From Candidatus Rokuibacteriota bacterium (GTDB taxonomy: Bacteria; Methylomirabilota; Methylomirabilia; Rokubacteriales; CSP1-6): a stretch of 37,754 nt of DNA. Made by a program: the position numbers and the translations under genes. The stretch covers positions 1 to 37,754 of the forward strand of contig QHRW01000052.1 in assembly GCA_003220265.1 (NCBI GenBank). Reading direction: 5' to 3'. Of this stretch, positions 23,500 to 31,450 are shown piece by piece (the stretch's first letter is position 1; each line of letters opens with the position of its first letter). The notes beneath the pieces were generated by a model. That model did no database searches and was not told the origin of the DNA. It was given only the letters and a program-made list of their open reading frames with translations.

Positions 23500-24878
23500 T
23501 ACCGAACGACCTCGGGACCACCGTGCGAGAGACGCACCTGAAGGACTATTACCGGACGCTGCGCAAGCATCGGTGGCTCGTGTGCGGGCTCTTCCTGGCC
23601 ACCGTGTTCACCGTGGCGATCTGGTCGTTCGTCCAGACGCCCATCTACCAGGCCTCCGCCACCGTGCTCATCGAGCCGGAGCCGCCCAAGGTCCTGAACA
23701 TCCAGGAAGTGACGCCGATCGGCGGTCCGTCGCAGGACTATTACCGTACCCAGTACGAGCTGATGACGAGCCGTCCGATCGTGGAGAAGGTGATCGAAAA
23801 CCTGAACCTCAAGAAGCGGATGCCCGGCCTGGAGCAATCCTACGACCCCGCCCGCGCGCTGCAGGGCGCCATCGCGGTGGAGCCGCGCCGCAACACGCGG
23901 CTCGTCTCCGTGAAGTTCGAGAGCCCGGACCCGCGGCTGGCGGCGGAGGTCACCAGCGCGCTGGCCCGCCAGTACGTGAAGCACAACCTGGACGTGAAGC
24001 TGCGCGGCGCCCAGGAAGCCATGACGTGGCTCAACGAGCAGATGAGCACGCTCAAGGCACGGGTGCAGGAGTCCTCCGAGGCCCTGCAGAACTATCGCGT
24101 CAGGGCCGGCATCATGGGCCTGCAGGAGCAGCGCCAGATCACGGCCCAGAAGATCATGGACTTCAACAAGCAGTACCTCGAGGCGCAGGCCCAGCGGCTG
24201 TCGGTGGAAGCCAAGCTGGGCGAGCTGCAGCGCGTGGCCAGCGACCGCAGCGGCGCCCAGACGATCTTCACCGTCGCCGACAGCGCGCTCATCCAGAAGC
24301 TCAAGCAGGAAGCCTCCGAGCTGGAGACCAGCAAGGCCAAGCTCTCCAGGACGTACAAGGAAAAGCACCCCGAGATCCTCAAGGTCGACGCCCAGATCGA
24401 GCAGGTGAGCCTCAAGATCGACGCCGAGATCAGCACGATGCTGCGCGCCGTCCAGACGGAGTTCCGGGTGGCCCGGGCCCGCGAGGAGACGCTGCTCGGC
24501 AACGTCAACCGCCTGCGGGCGGAGGCCCAGGAGCTGAATCAGAAGGAGATCCAGTACCTCAATCTCCAGAGGGACTCGGACTCCAACCAGCAGCTCTACG
24601 AGGCGGTGCTCAAGCGTCTCAAGGAGACCGGCGTCACCGGCGGCCTGGAGACGAACAACGTGAGCGTGATCGAGGACGCCTCCGTCCCGCGCACGCCGGT
24701 GCGTCCGCGCAAGACGATCAACCTGGCGATCAGCGTGCTGGTGGGGCTGGTGGTGGGCGTCGGCGTGGCGCTGGTGATCGAGTACTTCGACACCACCGTG
24801 AAGACGCCGGACGACGTCGAGCGTTACCTGGGGCTGCCGGTGATCGGCATCGTGCCCCAGTTCGTGGGGAAGAGATAG
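23496..24878 (+). CDS. Wzz/GumC-type polysaccharide co-polymerase
   Basis: 460 aa if it starts at the TTG at 23496 that overlaps the previous stop; a GTG at 23523 gives 451 aa. Neither has a strong Shine-Dalgarno. Transmembrane helix 1 at about 28-48 (WLVCGLFLATVFTVAIWSF), Wzz domain (YQASATVLIEPEPPKVLN), a long coiled-coil periplasmic region (about 170-400), the GNVR-like region and transmembrane helix 2 (INLAISVLVGLVVGVGVALV). The cytoplasmic kinase is encoded by the next gene, so this is the split form. It should control chain length and export with the kinase and Wza-like channel. Confidence 0.92.
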   Translation: MIPNDLGTTVRETHLKDYYRTLRKHRWLVCGLFLATVFTVAIWSFVQTPIYQASATVLIEPEPPKVLNIQEVTPIGGPSQDYYRTQYELMTSRPIVEKVIENLNLKKRMPGLEQSYDPARALQGAIAVEPRRNTRLVSVKFESPDPRLAAEVTSALARQYVKHNLDVKLRGAQEAMTWLNEQMSTLKARVQESSEALQNYRVRAGIMGLQEQRQITAQKIMDFNKQYLEAQAQRLSVEAKLGELQRVASDRSGAQTIFTVADSALIQKLKQEASELETSKAKLSRTYKEKHPEILKVDAQIEQVSLKIDAEISTMLRAVQTEFRVARAREETLLGNVNRLRAEAQELNQKEIQYLNLQRDSDSNQQLYEAVLKRLKETGVTGGLETNNVSVIEDASVPRTPVRPRKTINLAISVLVGLVVGVGVALVIEYFDTTVKTPDDVERYLGLPVIGIVPQFVGKR

Positions 24879-24880
24879 CC

Positions 24881-25618
24881 ATGGCCGAGCGCGCGAAGAC
24901 CGCCGCCGCACCGTCCGCCACGCTCATCGCGCACGCCGAGCCCAAGTCGCCGGCGGCCGAGGCCTATCGCTCGCTGCGCACGAGCATCCAGTTCGCCGGG
25001 CTCGACCACAAGTGCCGCACGATCCTGGTGACCTCGTCGACCCCGGGCGAGGGCAAGTCCACGACGGTCGCCAACTTCGGCGTGGTGCTGGCGCAGACCG
25101 GCTCGCGCGTCTGCCTCATCGATTCCGACCTGCGCCGGCCCACGCTGCACCGCGTCTTCGGGCTCGGCAACAACCGCGGTCTCACGAGCGCGCTGCTGGA
25201 GGCGCTGCCGTTCGCCGAGGTCGCGCAGACCACCTCGGTGCCGGGCCTGTCCGTCCTCACGAGCGGGCCCGTGCCGCCCAACCCCGCGGAGCTGGTCGGC
25301 TCCAATCGCATGCGCGAGTCGCTGGAGGCGGCCGTCGATCAGTACGACATGATCCTGCTCGACTCGCCCCCGCTGGTGTCGGTCTCCGACGCGGTCGCGC
25401 TGTCGGCGTTCACCGACGGCGTGGTGCTCGTGGTGCAGACGGGCAAGGTGCCGCACGAGGTGATCCGCCGCGCCGCCTCCCAGCTTCACGCCGTGAAGGG
25501 CCGCATCCTCGGCGTCGTGATGAACGCCGTCAACCTCAAGCGCGACGGCTACTACTACGACTACTACCGCTACTACCACTCCTACTACACGCCGTCCGAG
25601 GGGAAGAAGGGCCGCTAG
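24881..25618 (+). CDS. BY-type protein tyrosine kinase of exopolysaccharide export (CpsD/CapB-like)
   Basis: 245 aa; ATG 24881, two nt after the Wzz-like gene's stop. SPAAEAYRSLRTSIQF, the hallmark N-terminal stretch, then Walker A TSSTPGEGKST (about 51-61), Walker A' CLIDSDLRRP (Asp81, Asp83) and Walker B MILLDSPPL. The C terminus carries nine tyrosines in thirteen residues (YYYDYYRYYHSYY), the autophosphorylation cluster. Cycles of phosphorylation regulate polymer assembly. The operon stops here: no glycosyltransferases, flippase or polymerase follow. A family C element starts at the base after the stop codon. Confidence 0.93.
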   Translation: MAERAKTAAAPSATLIAHAEPKSPAAEAYRSLRTSIQFAGLDHKCRTILVTSSTPGEGKSTTVANFGVVLAQTGSRVCLIDSDLRRPTLHRVFGLGNNRGLTSALLEALPFAEVAQTTSVPGLSVLTSGPVPPNPAELVGSNRMRESLEAAVDQYDMILLDSPPLVSVSDAVALSAFTDGVVLVVQTGKVPHEVIRRAASQLHAVKGRILGVVMNAVNLKRDGYYYDYYRYYHSYYTPSEGKKGR

Positions 25619-25787
25619 GCGCCGGCACGAGGCGGCCGGCGGGGCCTGGCGGGACCACGTGGTGGCCGCCCGCATCGACATCGCTCGCCTGGATTCCCTC
25701 GACGCGCTGCGCCCGGTCCTGCGCGGCCTCGACGGCCGGCTGGAAACGGGTCCCTTGCAGGCCCCGCCGGCCGCCTCGCGCCGGCGC
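25619..25787 (+). repeat. ~170-bp element with inverted ends (family C, copy 2)
   Basis: Arms 25619-25656 and 25749-25787 are complementary (29 of the first 30 positions). The core (about 25650-25734) aligns with the core at 4886-4970 in opposite orientation at roughly four-fifths identity, and could encode AARIDIARLDSLDALRPVLR. The arms differ from those of copy 1 but pair with each other equally well. It follows the kinase stop codon at once and precedes the convergent zwf end, so it may also work as a terminator. No other gene is seen in 25619-25838. Confidence 0.75.
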
Positions 25788-25838
25788 GCTCGCGAAGCGG
25801 GCGTCAGTGCTCGAGAAGACCTCTGTGGTTGACCAGCG

Positions 25839-27326
25839 TCAGGGGCGGCGCCACTTGCCGCCGTTGCGGGCGATGAAGGCGTCGGCTTCGGTTGGGCCCC
25901 AGGAGCCGGCTTCGTACTCGGGGAGTGGGCCGGGGGTTGTGGCCCAGTGGTCGAGGATGGGCTGGGTCAGGCGCCAGGCTTGCTCGATCCAGTCGCCGCG
26001 GGCGTAGAGCGTGGCGTCGCCGTGAATGGCGTCGAGCAGCAGGCGCTCGTAGGCCTCGGGCGGCTCGCCGCCGAAGACCTCGTGGTACTTGAAGTCGAGC
26101 GTCACGGGGCTGATCTTCAGATCGGGCCCCGGCTCCTTGGCCTCCACGATCAGCGAGATGCCCTCGTCGGGCTGGATGCGGATCACGAGCAGGTTGGGAT
26201 CCACGCTGACGAGGCCGCGCCGGAAGATCATGTGCGGCGTGCGATGGAAGCGGATCACGATCTCGCTCACGCGCTTGGCGAGCCGCTTGCCCGTCTGGAG
26301 ATAGAACGGCACCCCGGCCCACCGCCAGTTGTCGATCAGCAGCCGGAGCGCGGCATAGGTCTCGGTGGTGGACTCCGGCTTGACGCCCTTTTCCTGCCGG
26401 TAGCCCGGCACCTGGCGGTTGTTGACGAAGCCCGGGCCGTATTGCGCGCGCAGCGCCGATGCCTCGACGGCGTCCGGCTCGATGGGCCGCACGGCTTTCA
26501 TCACCTTGCTCTTCTCGTCGCGCACGGCGTCGGCGTCGAACGTCACCGGCGGCTCCATGGCGACGAGACAGACGATCTGCAGCAGGTGGTTCTGGATCAT
26601 GTCGCGCAGCGCGCCGGACTCCTCGTAGTAGCCGCCGCGGCCTTCCACGCCGACCGTCTCCGCCACCGTGCACTGCACCTCGGCCACGTGGTTGCGGTTC
26701 CACAGCGGCTCGAAGATGCCGTTGGCGAAGCGCAGGGCGAGGACGTTCTGCACGGTCTCCTTGCCGAGGTAGTGATCGATCCGGTAGACCTGCTCCTCGC
26801 GGAACACCTTCGTCACGAGCCGGTTCAGCTCCTGCGCCGAGCTCAGATCGTGGCCGAAGGGCTTCTCGATGATGATGCGCGTCCACCCGCTCTCTTCCTC
26901 GTTCAGGCCGGCCTTGCCGAGGTTGACGACGATGTCGGCGTAGAGGCTGGGCGGCGTCGACAGGTAGTAGAGACGGCTGCGGGGGCCGCCGCGAGCCCGC
27001 TCGAGCTCTTCGAGCCGCTGCCGCAGCACGCCGTAGAACTCGGGCGCCGTGGGATCGCCGGGCAGGTAGAACACGTTGGCGGCGAAGCGCTGCCAGACCT
27101 GGTCGTTGGGCAGCTTGAAGCGCGCGAACTCCTTGACGCCTTCCTTGAGCTTCGCGCGAAAGGCGTCGTCGCTCATCGGCGTGCGCGCCGTACAGAGGAT
27201 CGTGAACGGCTCCGGCAGCGTGCGGGAGGCGAACAGCGTCCACAGCGCGGGAACGAGCTTGCGGTGCGTCAGGTCGCCCGACGCACCGAAGATGACGAGC
27301 GAGAAGGCCTCGTCCGAAGGGGCCAC
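25839..27326 (-). CDS. zwf: Glucose-6-phosphate 1-dehydrogenase
   Basis: 495 aa; GTG start at 27326, only 3 nt after the pgl stop. NADP-binding loop IFGASGDLTHRK (about 12-23), EKPFG (154-158) and the active-site signature RIDHYLGKE (182-190), then the large C-terminal domain (LRDMIQNHLLQ, YLQTGKRL). It oxidises glucose 6-phosphate to 6-phosphogluconolactone with NADP+, feeding NADPH and the oxidative pentose phosphate or Entner-Doudoroff route. Full length. Last in the operon with pgl and the sugar kinase. Confidence 0.97.
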   Translation of the reverse strand: MAPSDEAFSLVIFGASGDLTHRKLVPALWTLFASRTLPEPFTILCTARTPMSDDAFRAKLKEGVKEFARFKLPNDQVWQRFAANVFYLPGDPTAPEFYGVLRQRLEELERARGGPRSRLYYLSTPPSLYADIVVNLGKAGLNEEESGWTRIIIEKPFGHDLSSAQELNRLVTKVFREEQVYRIDHYLGKETVQNVLALRFANGIFEPLWNRNHVAEVQCTVAETVGVEGRGGYYEESGALRDMIQNHLLQIVCLVAMEPPVTFDADAVRDEKSKVMKAVRPIEPDAVEASALRAQYGPGFVNNRQVPGYRQEKGVKPESTTETYAALRLLIDNWRWAGVPFYLQTGKRLAKRVSEIVIRFHRTPHMIFRRGLVSVDPNLLVIRIQPDEGISLIVEAKEPGPDLKISPVTLDFKYHEVFGGEPPEAYERLLLDAIHGDATLYARGDWIEQAWRLTQPILDHWATTPGPLPEYEAGSWGPTEADAFIARNGGKWRRP

Positions 27327-27329
27327 GCG

Positions 27330-28103
27330 CTATCGGCTCTTGCTGGTGCCCAGCAGCGCCGCTGCAGAGCGGTCGAGGAGCCAGGTCAGACGGCCGTTGG
27401 TGGGCTGCACCATCGAGGCCGGCAGACCGGCGCCCGGCTCGGTGAACACCGCCTTCACCACCTTGGCCTTCTCGCCGCCCGCCACGAGGAACATCACGCG
27501 CGCGGCGGCGTTGATGAGCGGGTAGGTGAAGGTGAACCGCTGGGGGATCGAGGCGGCGGCGGCGTGGACGGCCGCCACCGGACGGAAGACCTCCTTGAGC
27601 ACCGGCGAGCCGGGGAACAGCGAGGCCGTGTGGCCATCGATCCCCATGCCGAGCAGGATCAGGTCGAAGCTCGGCAGCTCGCCACGCCGGCTGCCGAAGA
27701 CCTCGGTCATGATCCGCGCGTACTCGGCGGCCGCCGCCTCCGCATCCTCCGCTTCGCCGCGGATGCGGGCGACCTGTGCGGCGGGGATCGGCACCTTGGA
27801 GAGGAGCGCGGCGTTGGCCATGCGGTAGTTGGAGTCGGGATGGTCGGGGGGCACGCCCCGCTCGTCGCCGAAGAACACCCACGTCTGATCCCACGGCATC
27901 TGCTCGCGCAGCGGGGAGGCGGCCAGCCGCTCGTAGGTCGTGCGCGGCGTGATGCCCCCGGCCAGCGCCACCGTGAAGCGCCGGCGCGCCTTCACGGCGT
28001 CGGTGGCGATCTGGACCACGGTGCGGGCGGCGGCGTCGGCCAGTGCGGCGGGGTCGTCGACGATCGTGGTCTCGGGCTTCGGGTCCATCGCGCTGCCCAT
28101 CAT
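27330..28103 (-). CDS. pgl: 6-phosphogluconolactonase
   Basis: 257 aa; ATG 28103 overlaps the kinase stop (ATGA); a second ATG at 28088 is possible. DevB/Pgl type: FTVALAGGITPRTTYERLA, WVFFGDERGVPPDHPDSNY, LLGMGIDGHTASLFPGS, FTFTYPLINAAARVMFLVAG. It hydrolyses the lactone made by Zwf to 6-phosphogluconate. Because the kinase upstream can make the same product from gluconate, both routes of the operon meet here. Confidence 0.95.
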   Translation of the reverse strand: MMGSAMDPKPETTIVDDPAALADAAARTVVQIATDAVKARRRFTVALAGGITPRTTYERLAASPLREQMPWDQTWVFFGDERGVPPDHPDSNYRMANAALLSKVPIPAAQVARIRGEAEDAEAAAAEYARIMTEVFGSRRGELPSFDLILLGMGIDGHTASLFPGSPVLKEVFRPVAAVHAAAASIPQRFTFTYPLINAAARVMFLVAGGEKAKVVKAVFTEPGAGLPASMVQPTNGRLTWLLDRSAAALLGTSKSR

Positions 28104-29542
28104 ACCCTTTCGTCGAGGCGTCGGTGACGTTCGAGCGCGGCGCGATACCGCGCATGGCGCGCGGCGTCGGGTTGCACGACCTCGCCGAGCGCGCCGCGCA
28201 CCGCCGTGGCATCGGCGATGTCGCCCACGGCCTCCAGCGCGAGCAGCGCGGCGCCGCGCCCCGTCGCCTCGCTCTCGGCCGAGGAATGGATCGGGCGTCC
28301 CAGTGCGTCGGCCAGCATGCGCCGCCAGTGCGGCGAGCGGCTGATGGCGCCGCCCGAGGCGACGATGACGTGATCCGCGTCCGCCAGCGGCGCCAGCAGC
28401 TCGTAGACCAGGCTCAGGCGGAGGGCCACCGCTTCCAGGGCGGCGTGCAGGATGTCGACGGCCGTCGTGTCGAGCGACAGGCCCGCGATGGCGGCGCGGC
28501 GGTCACCGCGCCAGCCCGGCGCGCGCTCGCCGGCCAGGAACGGCAGCACGGTGAGGCCGTGGTCGTCGGGCAGGCGTCCGGCGAGCTCGCGCTCCACGGC
28601 GGCCTCGTCGGGCAACTGTAGGATTCCGCGGCACCAGGCGTAGACGTTGCCGCCTTCGGATGTGGCGCCGCCGAGCAGCGCGCGCCGCCGATCGATGCGG
28701 TAGCGCCAGAGCCCGCGCGGCGGCGTGCGCGCGGCGGCCGTCACCAGGCGCAGCGCGGCGGAGGTGCCCACGTTGAGCGCGATCCGCCCGGGGTCGGTGC
28801 ATTCGGAGCCCACGTTGGAGGCGGCGCCGTCGCCGACGGCGGGGAACCATGGCACGCTGCGCAGCGCCGGCCACCGCGTGGCCCACGGCGCTCGCAGACC
28901 GCGACGGCCCTGCGCGAGGTCGCGGACCGGAAAGAGCTGGGCCGGCTCGATGCCGGCGGCGGCGAGCGCCTCGGTGTCCCACCGCAGCGCGTCCTGATCG
29001 AAGAGCCCGGTACCGGAGGCCATCGACACGCTGGTCTCGGCTTCGCCGAAGAGCGTCAGCTCGAGATACTCGCCGATCGAGCCCCAGCGCACGACGCGCC
29101 GGACGTCGGCGGGACGATCGCGCGCCAGCCAGCGCAGCTTGGCCGGCCAGTACGAGCTGTGGAGATGACAGCCCGTGCGCGCGTGCAGCGCCGCCTCGTC
29201 GAGCGCGCCGCGCAGGAGCGCCGCGTCGGCGGCGCTGCGCGAGTCGGCCCACGTGAAGATGGGCGTCACCGGCTTGTGGTGGGCGTCGAAGCCGAGCAGC
29301 CCGTGCCAGAACGTGGTCACGCCCACCGCGCGCACGTCGTCGTGACGGGCGGCGCGCGCGACGGTGTCCAGGCACGCGGTGGCCGCGTCGAGCAGCACGC
29401 GCGGGTCGTGCTCGACGCCGCCGTCGCGCGTGGTGGTGGGCTCGTAGGGAACCTGGTGGAAGCGGCCCTCGACGGCGTGGCCTCGCGCGTCGTAGAGCGC
29501 GGCGCGCGCTGAGGACGTGCCCACATCGAGCGCGATCACCAT
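28100..29542 (-). CDS. FGGY-family carbohydrate kinase, probably gluconokinase
   Basis: 480 aa; ATG at 29542. ALDVGTSSARAALYD phosphate loop (Asp6, Thr9), VGVTTFWHGLLGFD, TWADSRS, MASGTGLFDQ, GDGAASNVGSECTDPGRIAL, GTSAALRLV, and the C-terminal VASGGAISRSPHWRRMLADA. The GxGLF/GDGAASNVG motifs fit the gluconokinase side of the FGGY family, and the operon with pgl and zwf supports gluconate as substrate; xylulose or another sugar remains possible. It is the first gene of the operon and faces away from the selenoprotein operon with only 17-26 bp between starts. Confidence 0.88.
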   Translation of the reverse strand: MVIALDVGTSSARAALYDARGHAVEGRFHQVPYEPTTTRDGGVEHDPRVLLDAATACLDTVARAARHDDVRAVGVTTFWHGLLGFDAHHKPVTPIFTWADSRSAADAALLRGALDEAALHARTGCHLHSSYWPAKLRWLARDRPADVRRVVRWGSIGEYLELTLFGEAETSVSMASGTGLFDQDALRWDTEALAAAGIEPAQLFPVRDLAQGRRGLRAPWATRWPALRSVPWFPAVGDGAASNVGSECTDPGRIALNVGTSAALRLVTAAARTPPRGLWRYRIDRRRALLGGATSEGGNVYAWCRGILQLPDEAAVERELAGRLPDDHGLTVLPFLAGERAPGWRGDRRAAIAGLSLDTTAVDILHAALEAVALRLSLVYELLAPLADADHVIVASGGAISRSPHWRRMLADALGRPIHSSAESEATGRGAALLALEAVGDIADATAVRGALGEVVQPDAARHARYRAALERHRRLDERV

Positions 29543-29568
29543 GGGCCCGCTATTGTAAGATGCCGGGC

Positions 29569-29781
29569 ATGGCTGAAGGTTGGGAACTCCTGACGCTGCG
29601 CGGGCTGGCCGCGACCGACGAGCGCGCCGAGATGTTCACGGGCACGCTCGTCATCCACCGGCTCGGCAGCCCCGAGCCCGTCGAGTCGGTCGGCGTCCAG
29701 GTGAAGCGCAACGTCCTGGTGGAAATGCACGAGACGCTCGGCCGCCTTCTCGCGCGCTCGACCGGCCTCAAGCAGCGATAA
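29569..29781 (+). CDS. Small protein upstream of the UGSC selenoprotein
   Basis: 70 aa from ATG 29569 (73 aa from ATG 29560). No Shine-Dalgarno; TATTGT at 29551-29556 looks like a -10, which would place the transcript start at or just before the start codon. Contains LRGLAATDERAEMFTGTLVI and VGVQVKRNVLVEMHETLGR, probably a small beta-sheet plus helix. It ends 14 nt before the selenoprotein ATG, so both are in one transcript. I do not recognise the family. Confidence 0.6.
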   Translation: MAEGWELLTLRGLAATDERAEMFTGTLVIHRLGSPEPVESVGVQVKRNVLVEMHETLGRLLARSTGLKQR

Positions 29782-29795
29782 AAGGAGAGACACGC

Positions 29796-30959
29796 ATGGC
29801 CCGCATCCGAGTCCTGAGCCCCGTCGGCGTCGTCGCGCGCCAGTCGGTCGCCGTGCCGGCGCTGCCGGGCGACCTGGCCGGCCGCACCGTCGGCTTCCTC
29901 GACAACACGAAGTCGAACTTCGACCGTCTCACCGCGGGCCTGGGCGAGCTCCTGCGTGAGCGCTACGGCGTCAAGACGGTCCTGCATCGCCGCAAGGCCA
30001 ACGCGTCCACGCCAGCGGCGCCGGAGCTGATCGACGAGCTCGGCAAGCACTGCGATCTCGTCTTTGCCGGCTCCGCTGACTGAGGGTCGTGCACGTCGTG
30101 GAGTCTCCACGACGCCATCGAGCTGGCCAAGGCCGGCACTCCGTCCGGATTGATCGCCACCACCGCGTTCCAGGGATTGGCCGTCAGTGAGCTGTCGGCG
30201 CTCGGCGTCGCCGGCCTGCCGCTGCTCGTCATCGAGCATCCGCTCGGCGGCGAGCGGCCGGACGCCGTCGCGCGGCGCTCGCACCAGGCGCTCGAGCAGC
30301 TCGCCAGCCTGATCTCCGGCGTCGGGCGTGGTGCCTCCCATTCTGTTGGAGCGGGTGGCGCGAGCACGGGTAGGGACGTGGGTGGCCTGAGCGAGAAGGG
30401 CGGGGCTCCGATAGGCGCGAACACCGTTTCGGAGTCTGAACTCACGCTCGACGATGACGCGCTGTCGATCCTCGCGGAGTTCTCGGCGCGCGAGTGGTGT
30501 GATGGGTTGCCGATCGTGCCGCCCACGGCCGAGCGCGTGGCCGCGATGCTGGGCGGGCGTGATGGCGCAACGTCGCTCGGCGCGATGCCGCCGCTGTGGC
30601 GCCAGGCCACCGTGGAGAAGCTCGCCGTCAACGCGGTCATGGCCGGCTGCGAGCCCGCGGCGTTCCCGATCGTCCTCGCCGCCGTGGAGGCCATGCTGGA
30701 TCCCACGTTCAACCTCTATGGCGTGCAGGCCACGACGCACCCGGTGGCGCCCCTGCTCGTCGTCAACGGCGCGTACGGCCGCCGCGTCGGCCTGCACGCG
30801 GGCAGCGGCTGCTTCGGTCCCGGCTTCCGGGCCAACGCCACGATCGGCCGCGCGATTACGACATGGCGACTCAAGGCGGCCCCGCGAAATACGCCTACTG
30901 CATCGCCGAGAACGAGGAGGCCTCGCCGTGGGGCCCGCTGCGCGACGGCGACACGGTGA
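29796..30959 (+). CDS. UGSC-family selenoprotein reading through UGA, fused to a second domain
   Basis: ATG 29796 with AAAGGAGAG upstream. The frame reads MARIRVLSPVGVV, GRTVGFLDNTKSNFDRL and DLVFAGSAD, meets TGA at 30081-30083, and continues without another stop to 30959: UGSCTSWSLHDAIEL, SGLIATTAFQGLAVSE, IEHPLGGERPDAVARR. The residues on both sides of the TGA are those of the UGSC (seleno)protein family (D-U-G-S-C-T-S-W), so the TGA should encode selenocysteine (residue 96), with Cys99 three residues on. A SECIS-type hairpin follows the TGA. After about residue 180 comes a linker made of dispersed repeat family D, then a second domain (DDDALSILAEFSAREWCDGL, AGSGCFGPGFRANATIGRA). That domain loses frame near 30855; its remainder is at 30863-31405, and the last 30 or so residues before 30959 are out-of-frame noise. 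Biochemical function is unknown. Confidence 0.85.
30081..30114 (+). promoter_or_regulatory. In-frame Sec UGA codon with bacterial SECIS-like hairpin
   Basis: TGA at 30081-30083. CGTCGTGGA (30094-30102), loop GTC (30103-30105), TCCACGACG (30106-30114): a perfect 9-bp stem with a G as the first loop base, the loop starting 19 nt after the UGA. Known bacterial SECIS elements have a small apical loop with a G in its first two positions, about 16-37 nt after the UGA, to bind SelB. Confidence 0.85.
30346..30389 (+). repeat. Dispersed repeat family D, copy 1, inside the selenoprotein linker
   Basis: 44 bp starting TTGGAGCGGGTGGCGC and ending CGTGGGTGGCCTG. It matches the reverse complement of 35230-35273 at 39 of 44 positions. 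Here it is translated in frame (GAGGASTGRDVGGL) and joins the UGSC domain to the second domain. Confidence 0.8.
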
Positions 30960-31405
30960 CGGTCTACGGCGGCGAGGGCCCGCACAACGTGAACGATCAC
31001 GTGTCCACCACGGCCAGCGGCATCCTCGCCAACGTTGCCGACACGGCCGTCTCGCTCGGCTCCAACGTCGGCTGGTACTTCTCACAGGCGCAGCTCATGG
31101 TGGTGCTCGGGCCCGAGCACGCGCGCACCATCGCCGGCGACGGCTTCACGCGCGCCGACGTCCAGCGCTTCGTCTACGAGAACGCGCGCCAGCCGCTGTC
31201 GCTCATGCGCCTCGGCGGGATGTACGGCATGCAGGACTGGCCGGCGTGGATGAACGCCACGACCGATCCCGACGCCCGGCTGCCGCGCGTGCCCTCGCCG
31301 GACGATATCTTCGTGGTCGTGGCCGGTGGCTCGGGCAAGCACTCGGCCGTGGTTCCCAACTGCACCTTCAGCCGCGCGGTGTCCCGGTCGATTCGCCCTG
31401 CGTAG
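30863..31405 (+). pseudogene. Displaced 3' part of the UGSC partner domain
   Basis: This continues the second domain of the previous gene in another frame: DYDMATQGGPAKYAYCIAEN, EEASPWGPL, GPHNVNDHVSTTASGILANV, MNATTDPDARLPRVPSPDD, VAGGSGKHSAVVPN, ending at 31405. The two halves fit end to end except for a missing stretch of roughly 13-14 residues after NATIGRA. The short repeat GCGATT at the joint suggests deletion between direct repeats, or an assembly collapse; the lost length leaves remainder 1 when divided by 3. If the deletion is real, this part could be made only by re-initiation at ATG 30863, for which no good ribosome-binding site is seen. Confidence 0.7.
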
Positions 31406-31422
31406 GTCGGCGCGGATGACAA

Positions 31423-31445
31423 GGGGGGCCATTTCGAGGCCCCCC
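31423..31445. repeat. Lone family A palindrome
   Basis: GGGGGGCC-ATTTCGA-GGCCCCCC, an 8-bp perfect stem, lies 17 nt after the stop at 31405 and 5 nt before the next ATG. It could end the selenoprotein transcript or fold next to the start of the membrane glycosyltransferase gene. Confidence 0.8.
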
Positions 31446-31450
31446 AGTCA

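Noticed and set aside
25656..25820. Small protein gene (GTG start) in the family C element copy 2
   Set aside because: The core peptide resembles copy 1, but the rest of the frame consists of an inverted arm and random sequence; coding status is undecided, so it is not called.
25947..28127. 726-codon plus-strand frame opposite zwf and pgl
   Set aside because: Shadow frame; the minus strand carries two clear enzymes with catalytic motifs.
30081..30083. TGA as an ordinary stop ending a short protein
   Set aside because: Conserved family residues continue in frame directly after it and a SECIS-type hairpin is in the right place.
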